Below are positions 1 to 6,653 of a DNA stretch of 64,000 nucleotides, one piece after another (position 1 is the first letter of the stretch; the number at the start of each line of letters is the position of its first letter). A program made the translations under genes and the position numbers. The notes beneath the pieces were generated by a model that ran no database searches, was not told the DNA's origin, and saw only the letters and a program-made list of their open reading frames with translations. This DNA comes from Candidatus Eubacterium faecigallinarum (GTDB lineage Bacteria > Bacillota > Clostridia > Oscillospirales > Acutalibacteraceae), in contig DXDN01000010.1 in assembly GCA_019115455.1 (NCBI GenBank), positions 62,001 through 126,000 of the forward strand, given 5' to 3'.

Positions 1-2
1 CT

Positions 3-566
3 ACTCAAAAGACCTGTACACGCTGCGGCGGCACAGGAAAAATAATAAATTCCCCATGCCACAAGTGCAACGGCAAGGGCAAGGTTCGTACAAGAAAGAA
101 AATTGATATCAACATTCCTGCCGGAATTGACAACAACCAGGTAGTTAACGTCCGCGGATTCGGAAATGCCGGCTCGAACGGCGGCCCGTCAGGCGATCTT
201 AAGGTGGTTGTTAACATAAAGAAGCACCCGTACTTTAACCGTGACGGCTACAATGTATGGGTAGACAGGCACATTTCAATTGTTCAGGCTACTCTCGGTG
301 CGGAAATTCAGGTACCCACCCTTGACGGAGATACAAAGCTGAACATACCTGCCGGAACACAGCCCGGCGAGGTCTTCACTCTCAAAGGCAACAAGGGTAT
401 CCAGCGGCTTAACGGCATAGGAAGAGGCGAGGAATATGTACGCATCGTAGTTGATATTCCCAAAAATATTTCAAACGAACAAAAGGAGCTTCTTCGTCAG
501 TTTGACAAGGATTATGTTCCTCCAAAGGGCAAGGAAGGCTTCTTTGATAAATTTAAAAAGAAATAA
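3..566 (+). CDS. dnaJ: Chaperone protein DnaJ, C-terminal part (cut by the window edge)
   Basis: This is the cytoplasmic Hsp40 co-chaperone that delivers unfolded clients to DnaK and stimulates its ATPase. The reading frame is open from base 3, so the J domain and most of the zinc-finger region lie before the window. What is visible begins with the last zinc-binding repeats (CTRCGGTG, then CHKCNGKG) and continues into the C-terminal substrate-binding and dimerisation domains, including a DGDTKLNIPAGTQPGE stretch typical of DnaJ. The protein ends in a basic tail and is followed directly by an intrinsic terminator. The internal ATG at 204 is not the start. Confidence 0.96.
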   Translation, partial: TQKTCTRCGGTGKIINSPCHKCNGKGKVRTRKKIDINIPAGIDNNQVVNVRGFGNAGSNGGPSGDLKVVVNIKKHPYFNRDGYNVWVDRHISIVQATLGAEIQVPTLDGDTKLNIPAGTQPGEVFTLKGNKGIQRLNGIGRGEEYVRIVVDIPKNISNEQKELLRQFDKDYVPPKGKEGFFDKFKKK

Positions 567-572
567 ACAAAT

Positions 573-616
573 AAAAAATACCGTTTAAAGGTAATCCTTT
601 AAACGGTATTTTTTTA
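573..616. terminator. Bidirectional intrinsic terminator
   Basis: An 11-bp perfect stem (581-591 with 596-606, loop TAAT) is flanked by A-runs on the left and T-runs on the right. It can therefore stop both dnaJ on the plus strand and the small gene at 614-790 on the minus strand. Confidence 0.9.
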
Positions 617-790
617 TAAATCATCTGCGTCCTGAACAGGCTGTTCCAGCTCGTCATTGTAATACATATCCGCCGGGATTCCGGTATAGCTGCCGTCAAC
701 GTCGCAGTTTACCATCTCCGGGCTGATATATGACGTAAGGTCAATAACGGGCTTTTTGTCCTTGTTTTTCTTTTCATTTTTCTTTTTCAT
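614..790 (-). CDS. Small acidic-tailed hypothetical protein, 58 aa
   Basis: I do not recognise this gene. It encodes 58 residues: a strongly basic N-terminus (MKKKNEKKNKDKK) followed by a neutral to acidic body ending QPVQDADDL, with no membrane segment. The start at 790 is supported by a GGGGTGAG Shine-Dalgarno site a few bases upstream, and the stop falls at the foot of a bidirectional terminator. It lies 42 bases after the 207-aa gene on the same strand and is probably co-transcribed with it from the promoter near 1500. Its function is unknown. Confidence 0.6.
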   Translation of the reverse strand: MKKKNEKKNKDKKPVIDLTSYISPEMVNCDVDGSYTGIPADMYYNDELEQPVQDADDL

Positions 791-832
791 AAACTCACCC
801 CTATTTATTTTATACAGGGGAAAGTTATTTAT

Positions 833-1456
833 TTATATTTTTTCAACATCTACGGCTGATATTTTTTGCATAAATTCTTTGGGAGTAATCATCCGCCCCA
901 TATCAACATACTCGTCCATATTCATATTAAAATTATTTACGAACACAGGCACGCTGTTATATTCCACATCTATATGAATAACTTTGGCGTCGCTCATAAC
1001 TTTTTTCGGGTCGCAGGTGTGAATATCGTAAAGCTTTTTGACTACGGTTTCATTATTTCTGACGTACTCGAGAATCACGTTTCTGGAGGATTTTGACACA
1101 GAAATATACCTCGACTGCGTTTTTGACAGCGCCAGCGCCATAGGAAGCTGGGCAACTGCCTTGCAGGCTCCTGAATTGACGAAAAATTCGTTTATAAAAA
1201 TAGATTCCAGCTTGCTGGTGTCATCAGGAACGATAATTGCAAGTATATATTTGTTGAGCTTCTTGCCGTAAAGTTTCTTCATAAACTCCTTAAAATAGTA
1301 CTGGTCCTCGGCAATTTTCTCGGCAAACTCATGATAAAAAGGAATGTTCGGCGACGGATTCAGCGACGGCATGCTGAATGACTTGAACTCGTCGCTTTCC
1401 TTGTCCTTGACGAGAATATCGTTATTCGTAATTATCATGGGAATTGTTTTTGCCAT
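833..1456 (-). CDS. Hypothetical protein, possibly a divergent MreB/actin-like fold fragment, 207 aa
   Basis: No confident family is recognised. The middle of the protein (ILAIIVPDD, then FVNSGACKAVAQLPMALAL) resembles the part of MreB that reads roughly 'vPsgiT..E...ed.a..aGa..v.l..eP.AAA'. This suggests a reduced actin-like ATPase subdomain. The phosphate-1 and phosphate-2 loops of a real MreB are not evident, and at 207 residues it is well short of the usual ~340. There is no signal peptide or membrane segment. The start at 1456 follows a GGCGGTGAAG ribosome site, and a good sigma-A promoter lies upstream. The actin-like reading is an inference. Confidence 0.55.
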   Translation of the reverse strand: MAKTIPMIITNNDILVKDKESDEFKSFSMPSLNPSPNIPFYHEFAEKIAEDQYYFKEFMKKLYGKKLNKYILAIIVPDDTSKLESIFINEFFVNSGACKAVAQLPMALALSKTQSRYISVSKSSRNVILEYVRNNETVVKKLYDIHTCDPKKVMSDAKVIHIDVEYNSVPVFVNNFNMNMDEYVDMGRMITPKEFMQKISAVDVEKI

Positions 1457-1485
1457 TTCTTCACCGCCTTAATTTTATCATTATT

Positions 1486-1514
1486 ATTTTACTACATATA
1501 GTATTTTAAATCAA
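1486..1514 (-). promoter_or_regulatory. Sigma-A promoter for the 207-aa gene
   Basis: On the minus strand, TTGATT (1509-1514) and TAAAAT (1486-1491) are separated by 17 bases, about 30 bases upstream of the start codon. Confidence 0.6.
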
Positions 1515-1601
1515 TAAAATTTAATTTTTTTAAAAATATGGTGCAATACTTTCCATTTTATGTTACAATGTCATAGTGATAACCCCGAAAGGAGAATGAC
1601 C

Positions 1602-3047
1602 GTGTCCGATCAGAACGAAATTGACGATATTTTAAATGAACTTAAAAATAAAAAGATGGGCGGCGCAAGCGCACCCGGTAACGATAAAAAATCCGATGAC
1701 TTTTTCTACTCTTTCACCTCACCGAAAAAAGAAGATAAACCGGTAACCGAAGAAAGCCAGATATTCAATATCGGCTTTGACGCTCCAAAGAAAGAACAGG
1801 AAGCCAAGCATCTAGACAATAATTTTGACATAATCAGCGATTCTTTTAAAAAGAGCAATCCGGAGAATGATATGCAAGACAAAATACGCACAGATATGCC
1901 TGATGGAAAAAAACCGAAAAAAAATCAGAATAAAAAGAAAAAGGCAATTATCATTACAGTTGCAGTCATACTTGTAGTGGCAATCATAGCCGCTGTGGCT
2001 GTGGCGGTGGCAAGCTCCCGCAACAAAGAGGAGGAAACCACCACAAAACCCACTACAACAGAAGCCGCGACCGAGGCTCCCGTAATGGTATATAATCCCC
2101 TCACCGGCGAAAGCTCATATAACGAGAGTGCAGTGGGCAAACGACCCGTTGCCTGCGTTGTAGAAAATGCTTATGCCGCCAGACCTCAGTGGGGCATTGA
2201 TGACAGCACCGCCTCACCCGATATTATCCTTGAGGGTGAAGTTGAGGGCGGAGAAACCAGAATGTTATGGTTCTACGCTGACTACACTGCCCTTCCGGAC
2301 CAGATAGGACCTATACGCAGCGCAAGACCTCCTTACATTAAATTCTCAGAGCTTTTCGATGCAATATTCATTCACTGGGGACAGAGCCAGAGCAGGGATA
2401 ACTATGTTGGCGCAGACTCCGTATTTGCCAGTGACGATGTTGACCATATCAATCAGATGGCTTACAGCGACAGCGTCGGACTCTTTGGCAGAGATTCCTC
2501 CAGAGGCGTATCCTCCGAACACACGGGCGTGCTTTACGGCGACGCTCTTGAGGCGGCTATAAACGAAGCAGGATTCAGGACAGATGTTGAGGACGGAAGC
2601 TTCACAAAATTAAACTTCAACGAAAAAGCGGCGGCAGTGGGAACTCAGAGCTGCACATCTTTTTCCCTGACATTTTCAAAAAACACCAAGACCAGGGACT
2701 GGACATACAGTGAGGAAGACAAAATGTACCATTGCTCAGATTATCTGACAGACGTGGCAAGAACAAATCTGCTTGTTCTCTACGACCAGACAGAATATAT
2801 AGCCAAAGCAAACTACAAAGGGTCAGGTCAGTCAGAAATTTACTGTGACTACAAATTGTCAGGCGGCAGCGGAAAGCTTGTGAGCCTCGGAACTATTACA
2901 GATATTAAATGGTCTGTAAATAACGGAACTCTTTCAATAACAAACGCTGACGGAAGCGACGTAAAACTCAATCCCGGCAAGACCTGGATAGGCTACGCTT
3001 CCTCAAATAACGGCGGCTCCGACAGCAATAATACCTCCGCTCAGTAA
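1602..3047 (+). CDS. DUF3048 domain protein (YerB-like), membrane-anchored
   Basis: This 481-aa protein has a long charged cytoplasmic N-terminus, one transmembrane helix after a lysine-rich stop (AIIITVAVILVVAIIAAVAV, about residues 115-135 from this start), a threonine-rich linker, and an extracytoplasmic DUF3048 domain. The domain is recognised from PVACVVENAYAARPQWG and DQIGPIRSARPPYIKF, which match the YerB family. The biochemical role of that family is not established. I chose the GTG at 1602 because AAAGGAG lies 7 bases before it; the ATG at 1596 is too close to that site and the ATG at 1560 overlaps the likely -10 box (TACAAT, 1564-1569). The gene is monocistronic with its own terminator. 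Confidence 0.85.
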   Translation: MSDQNEIDDILNELKNKKMGGASAPGNDKKSDDFFYSFTSPKKEDKPVTEESQIFNIGFDAPKKEQEAKHLDNNFDIISDSFKKSNPENDMQDKIRTDMPDGKKPKKNQNKKKKAIIITVAVILVVAIIAAVAVAVASSRNKEEETTTKPTTTEAATEAPVMVYNPLTGESSYNESAVGKRPVACVVENAYAARPQWGIDDSTASPDIILEGEVEGGETRMLWFYADYTALPDQIGPIRSARPPYIKFSELFDAIFIHWGQSQSRDNYVGADSVFASDDVDHINQMAYSDSVGLFGRDSSRGVSSEHTGVLYGDALEAAINEAGFRTDVEDGSFTKLNFNEKAAAVGTQSCTSFSLTFSKNTKTRDWTYSEEDKMYHCSDYLTDVARTNLLVLYDQTEYIAKANYKGSGQSEIYCDYKLSGGSGKLVSLGTITDIKWSVNNGTLSITNADGSDVKLNPGKTWIGYASSNNGGSDSNNTSAQ

Positions 3048-3075
3048 AGCGAATATAAAACAACAATATGTTTTC

Positions 3076-3112
3076 AACACCCCGGCAGAGAATCCCTGCC
3101 GGGGTGTTTTTA
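3076..3112 (+). terminator. Intrinsic terminator after the DUF3048 gene
   Basis: A GC-rich stem (CACCCCGGCAG pairing with CTGCCGGGGTG) is followed by TTTTTAT. Confidence 0.92.
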
Positions 3113-3149
3113 TGCCAAAAGCTCTCATAATTCATCAAATAAACCACAA

Positions 3150-3252
3150 AAAACAAAAAGAAAAGAAGACCGGTTGACTGCCGATCTTCTTCTCTCTGTT
3201 ATTACAAACTATGGAGGACACGAAGTGAAACGGTGCGGCCCGTTTCAAATCT
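3150..3252 (-). ncRNA. Candidate small regulatory RNA, about 100 nt, with an anti-SD motif
   Basis: A consensus sigma-A promoter on the minus strand (TTGACA 3282-3287, 17-bp spacer, TATAAT 3259-3264) predicts a start near 3252. The transcript would begin with a hairpin (GAAACGG pairing with CCGTTTC, about 3227-3247), then a single-stranded stretch containing GUCCUCCAU, complementary to ribosome-binding sites. It would end in a terminator stem (3163-3173 with 3181-3191) followed by a U-rich tail read down to about 3148. No credible ORF lies on the transcript. The promoter, structure and terminator are seen in the sequence; function as a trans-acting sRNA is inferred. It could belong to a described Rfam family that I cannot check. 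Confidence 0.6.
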
Positions 3253-3258
3253 AAATAC

Positions 3259-3287
3259 ATTATAGTGTATGTTGCATAATTTGTCAA
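3259..3287 (-). promoter_or_regulatory. Consensus sigma-A promoter driving the candidate sRNA
   Basis: A perfect TTGACA and a perfect TATAAT are separated by exactly 17 bases on the minus strand, and no minus-strand gene follows. Confidence 0.75.
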
Positions 3288-3392
3288 TACTCGTTCTGAT
3301 ATTTTTTATATAATTTAACCACTATATGCATTTTACGGTAACAAAAAAAATTATTTTATGAGTAAAAATTAGGACACGGAGGCATAGGATAG

Positions 3393-3419
3393 TTGACTTA
3401 GAACATATGTTCGTATAAT
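3393..3419 (+). promoter_or_regulatory. Promoter with an embedded LexA-type (SOS) box
   Basis: A -35 element TTGACT (3393-3398) and a -10 element (TATAAT 3414-3419, or TAATAT 3416-3421 with a 17-bp spacer) enclose GAACATATGTTC at 3401-3412. The box is a perfect palindrome fitting the Gram-positive LexA operator pattern GAAC-N4-GTTC. Its position in the spacer would allow simple repression. DNA-damage control of the two following genes is inferred. Confidence 0.65.
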
Positions 3420-3478
3420 ATGTAGGTTGTACGCAGGCAGTAGCCATGATAAAAATCAAAAAGAAAGAAGGAATCCTT

Positions 3479-3682
3479 ATGACTATTGACGAGCTGGCAG
3501 CCGAATATGAGCTTCAGTACAAATCTCTCTGCGCAAAGATGGACGGGCTTAAGCCCCTGCTGTGCGTTTACAGCGGAGAGGACCTGCTGCTGCTAAGAAG
3601 AAAAATTAAAATATATTACGATATGGCATGCGATTGCAAAAGAATCGCTTCACTGCTAAACGGATATTACGAGGAGGATTAA
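3479..3682 (+). CDS. Hypothetical protein, 67 aa, first gene of the LexA-box operon
   Basis: I do not recognise a family. The protein is a short, mainly helical, soluble polypeptide with no signal peptide or membrane segment; three of its cysteines (CAK, CVY, CDC) are spread along it. The start at 3479 is preferred over the ATG at 3446 because AAGGA lies 6 bases before it. It is followed after one base by the sigma-like HTH gene, with the ribosome site GGAGGA of that gene inside its own last codons. The two are therefore probably translated from one message. Confidence 0.7.
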   Translation: MTIDELAAEYELQYKSLCAKMDGLKPLLCVYSGEDLLLLRRKIKIYYDMACDCKRIASLLNGYYEED

Positions 3683-3683
3683 T

Positions 3684-4007
3684 ATGATTGATTTTGTTGA
3701 GGAGTATATGAGCGACAAAAACACCCGGGAAGACGACGGATTTGACGAACAGCGCATACTTATCAGTTCCTTATCAAAGGCGCTGCCGCTTATAATAAAA
3801 AACGAGCTGACACCGCGCCAGAGCATGTGTCTGAGAATGTTTTACGTTTTCGGCAAAAGTCAGGTGGAAATAGCCAGGGAGCTTAAACTCTCCCAGCCCA
3901 CAGTGAGCAGACACATAAAAGCCGCCAAAGACATTGTGAACAAATATCTCTCATACAGCTTTTATGCCGTGAAGCAGGCTAATGAACAGTGGCTCAGGAT
4001 GGAATAG
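3684..4007 (+). CDS. Sigma-70 region 4-like helix-turn-helix protein, 107 aa
   Basis: The C-terminal half (LTPRQSMCLRMFYVFGKSQV, continuing into EIARELKLSQPTVSRHIKAA) is a sigma-70 region 4 type helix-turn-helix with the usual 'Q.EIA..L..S..TV..H...A' pattern. There is no region 2, so it is not a complete sigma factor. It resembles small regulators seen in phages and mobile elements, but no other mobile-element genes are nearby. It forms an operon with the 67-aa gene behind a candidate LexA box, so a role in a damage-induced response is plausible but inferred. Confidence 0.75.
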   Translation: MIDFVEEYMSDKNTREDDGFDEQRILISSLSKALPLIIKNELTPRQSMCLRMFYVFGKSQVEIARELKLSQPTVSRHIKAAKDIVNKYLSYSFYAVKQANEQWLRME

Positions 4008-4017
4008 TCCTGCGCCG

Positions 4018-4193
4018 CTGTTCTATGACACGCAGAACAGAAATCAGATTTCAATGCCCTGCGTGCCTTGCCACAACTGATACAGCGAAGGCTATTTTAT
4101 AGGATCTCTCCACCTTCGCCAACAATTGGAAACGCGCCTCATGAATAACAGGGATATTCACCCTTTATTCTATGAGACGCGTTTGTTTTTTGT
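4018..4193 (+). terminator. Structured 3' region ending in a long intrinsic terminator
   Basis: Three stem-loops follow the HTH gene: CTGTTCT with AGAACAG (4018-4040), GCGAAGG with CCTTCGC (4085-4119), and a long stem, AAACGCG.CTCAT.GAATAA with its complement, at 4130-4184. The last is followed by TTTGTTTTTT, a good plus-strand terminator. The first two hairpins have no obvious role and could belong to a 3'UTR-derived RNA. Confidence 0.75.
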
Positions 4194-4211
4194 TAAGAAA
4201 AGATAAGCCTT

Positions 4212-4970
4212 TTATATAAAAATAATAGATATAATCAGCAGTATTGCATAAAGCACCGGCTGATGTGCCAGATACACCCAAAGGCTGTTTCTCCCCACAA
4301 AGGACAGAAATCCGCTGTGCTTTTGATACATGACTTCGGGCAGTTTCTCGTCCTGAGCAGGTTTGCCTGCGAAATAACCGGTAAGAAACATAAATATCCA
4401 CGGAATAACAGGAAAGTAATCGGCACTGTAAAAATCCGGACTTTGAAGCCCCAGGGGTGACAAAAATGCGTATTGATACCAGCTTTCAGGCAGGGATATC
4501 AGTCCGAAACAGATGTTTCCCGTTTCAATATCATAGAAAAACAAAAATAATGCGAAGGACACTGCGGCGCCCACCCTGTAATCTATCTTCTTAAGAACAG
4601 GCATAAGAAGTCCCGTGATTATCATACAAACTCCCAGGCAATGAAGAATACCGAAATATATTTCCGTCTTTTCAAATCCCATAAGCGGCATAATAACCGC
4701 AGTTACAAGCGTAATGACTCCGCCACAGGCAAGGACTATAACGCCTCTTTTAACTGCATTTCTGGACAGTCTTGAACACATGCCCGATATTATAATAAAC
4801 GCCGCCCAGAATAACGGCTGAACGATACACAGCTTATTAAATACCGTGTACCCCCACTTAAGCCCCAAAACGTCGCCTATATCAAGAAACATGTGGTGAA
4901 ATATCATACATATTATGGCGAGTCCCCTGACCTCGTCCAGCATATGAATACGTTTTTTATCAGCCTGCAT
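4212..4970 (-). CDS. DUF1624 membrane protein (heparan-alpha-glucosaminide N-acetyltransferase-like)
   Basis: This 252-aa polytopic membrane protein opens with RIHMLDEVRGLAIICMIFHH, the family's LD..RG.AI...I.HH signature, and has about seven hydrophobic helices. It ends with a hydrophobic segment preceded by RNSLWVYLAHQP, which is common to membrane acyltransferases. The substrate cannot be deduced. The start at 4970 is chosen because AAAGGGTG precedes it; the upstream codon at 5012 lies in the divergent promoter region. It is transcribed alone. Confidence 0.8.
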   Translation of the reverse strand: MQADKKRIHMLDEVRGLAIICMIFHHMFLDIGDVLGLKWGYTVFNKLCIVQPLFWAAFIIISGMCSRLSRNAVKRGVIVLACGGVITLVTAVIMPLMGFEKTEIYFGILHCLGVCMIITGLLMPVLKKIDYRVGAAVSFALFLFFYDIETGNICFGLISLPESWYQYAFLSPLGLQSPDFYSADYFPVIPWIFMFLTGYFAGKPAQDEKLPEVMYQKHSGFLSFVGRNSLWVYLAHQPVLYAILLIISIIFI

Positions 4971-5022
4971 CAGTCTGCACCCTTTCAAGAAATTAGTTAT
5001 ATTGTACCACAATTGTTTTATA

Positions 5023-5051
5023 TTGTATATAATAAAAAAATATGATATAAT
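5023..5051 (+). promoter_or_regulatory. Sigma-A promoter of the thioesterase-thiI operon
   Basis: TTGTAT (5023-5028) and TATAAT (5046-5051) are separated by 17 bases, about 40 bases before the first start codon of a five-gene overlapping operon. Confidence 0.7.
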
Positions 5052-5091
5052 GTTAAGCAGGTTTATGCCAAAAACTACTGAGGTATTTATT

Positions 5092-5481
5092 ATGAAAGAA
5101 TTTACTCAAAAATTGACCGCAACCGCCGAAGTAACTGTCGGCGCAGAAAACACTGCCGCCGCTGTCGGCTCAGGCTCACTGGACGTTTTTGCGACTCCCA
5201 TGATGCTGGCACTTATGGAAAAAGCCACCTGTGCAGCATGTGCCGAGCTTCTGGAGGACGGCGAAACCACCGTCGGCACAAGCGTCAGCATTACTCATGA
5301 CAAGGCAAGCGCAACAGGCACAAAAATAACCGCCTGCGCCGAACTTGAAGAAGTTGACGGCAGGAAACTTGTCTTCTCCGTTTCAGCTCAGGACGACAAG
5401 GGCGATACTATCGGCAAAGGCACTGTGGAGAGATTCGTTGTGCTGTCCGATAAATTTATGAAGAGAGTGAACGGAAAATGA
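5092..5481 (+). CDS. FlK-like hot-dog thioesterase, 129 aa
   Basis: A small cytosolic acyl-CoA thioesterase of the hot-dog fold, in the family that includes fluoroacetyl-CoA thioesterase FlK. Residues T35, E43 and H69 have the same spacing as the catalytic T42, E50 and H76 of FlK. They sit in the expected contexts ATPMMLALMEKA and SVSITHDKA. The natural substrate is unknown; relatives in anaerobes are mostly annotated as general thioesterases. The start at 5092 follows a CTGAGGT site; the ORF extends upstream only into the promoter. Its stop overlaps the next start (ATGA). Confidence 0.85.
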   Translation: MKEFTQKLTATAEVTVGAENTAAAVGSGSLDVFATPMMLALMEKATCAACAELLEDGETTVGTSVSITHDKASATGTKITACAELEEVDGRKLVFSVSAQDDKGDTIGKGTVERFVVLSDKFMKRVNGK

Positions 5482-6653
5482 GATACAACGCAGTAATTTT
5501 TGACTTTGACGGAACGATATGCGATACCGGCGAAGGAATAATGAAAAGCGCAAAATACGCTCTTGAAGCCTTCGGCTACGAAGTCGGGGATTACGAAGAG
5601 CTTAAATACTTCATCGGTCCGCCGCTGCTGATTACATTTCAGGAAAAATTCGGCGCTAACGCCGCAAAGGCGGACGAACTTGTAAGAAAATTCCGTGAAA
5701 GATACACTAACAAGGGCGTTTTTGAAAGCGAGCTTTATGAAGGAATAAAGCCGCTGCTTGCCGCTCTTAAAAAAGACGGCATCAAGCTGGGCATTGCTTC
5801 GTCAAAACCACAGGATTATATCGAAACCCTGCTTGATCACTTTGGTATCAAGTCATATTTCGACGTTATCTGCGGCGTTACTTTTACTGCTGACTGCGAA
5901 TCAAAATCCAGCATAATTGCCAGGTGCCAGAAAGAGCTTGATACCCAGGGCAACCTCTGCCTTATGGTGGGCGACAAGAAATATGACATTGAGGGAGCCA
6001 AGTCAAATCTCATTGACTCTGCCGGAGTTCTCTGGGGTTACGGCACAAAATTTGAACACATTGAAGCCGGCGCCAAATTTATTCTTGACAAAATTGAGGA
6101 TATTGAGGCGGTAGCTCTGGGATTTTATGAGCAGACGGAAGAAATCCACGGCATCTTTAACGGCAGGATAATCAGCGTGCACACCGATGACGTTACCCTT
6201 GTTGACGGTACACAGGCTCAGCGTGAGGTCGTGGATCATCCGGGCGGAGTTGCTATAGTAGGACTCACAGAGGAAAACGAGGTTCTGCTGGTTAGGCAGT
6301 TCAGATATCCATACAAGGAACTGATTTATGAAATCCCTGCCGGCAAGCTGGAAAAGGGCGAGGACATCAAAGAAGCAGGAATCCGTGAATTCCGCGAGGA
6401 ATGCGGCGCTGTGGCTAAAAACTTTGAATTTTTGGGCGAGATATATCCATCCCCAGGCTACTGCGGCGAAATTATACGCATATTCTGCGCAACAGGTCTC
6501 ACCTTCACCCAGCAGGACCTTGACGACGACGAATACCTTGACGTTATCAGACTGCCGTTTAGTGAATGTGTGGCAAAAATAATGAGCGGCGAGATAAAGG
6601 ACGCCAAGACAATTGCGGGAATACTTAAATTAAAGGAACTGAAAAAATTATGA
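5478..6653 (+). CDS. HAD phosphatase fused to a NUDIX hydrolase (ADP-ribose pyrophosphatase type)
   Basis: Residues 1 to about 210 form a HAD hydrolase of the phosphoglycolate phosphatase group, with the DFDGT nucleophile motif (D9, D11) and a late acidic motif GDKKYDIEGA near 165-174. Residues about 215-391 form a NUDIX hydrolase with a complete box beginning G289, with E295, R303, E304, E307, E308 and G310, and the PGG plus EIPAGK context of ADP-ribose pyrophosphatases. Such NUDIX enzymes release AMP and ribose 5-phosphate; the HAD domain would dephosphorylate a small phosphoester. The frame is continuous, so this is a true fusion. It overlaps both neighbours by 4 bases. Confidence 0.88.
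   Translation: MRYNAVIFDFDGTICDTGEGIMKSAKYALEAFGYEVGDYEELKYFIGPPLLITFQEKFGANAAKADELVRKFRERYTNKGVFESELYEGIKPLLAALKKDGIKLGIASSKPQDYIETLLDHFGIKSYFDVICGVTFTADCESKSSIIARCQKELDTQGNLCLMVGDKKYDIEGAKSNLIDSAGVLWGYGTKFEHIEAGAKFILDKIEDIEAVALGFYEQTEEIHGIFNGRIISVHTDDVTLVDGTQAQREVVDHPGGVAIVGLTEENEVLLVRQFRYPYKELIYEIPAGKLEKGEDIKEAGIREFREECGAVAKNFEFLGEIYPSPGYCGEIIRIFCATGLTFTQQDLDDDEYLDVIRLPFSECVAKIMSGEIKDAKTIAGILKLKELKKL

Noticed and set aside
1560-1601. Upstream ATG start of the DUF3048 gene
   Set aside because: It overlaps the likely -10 box, and the ribosome site lies downstream, before the GTG at 1602.
3225-3254. A 9-codon plus-strand reading frame (GTG start) after GGAGG, like a leader peptide
   Set aside because: It has no promoter on that strand and no gene follows directly; the GGAGG is better explained as the complement of the CCUCC core of the minus-strand sRNA candidate.
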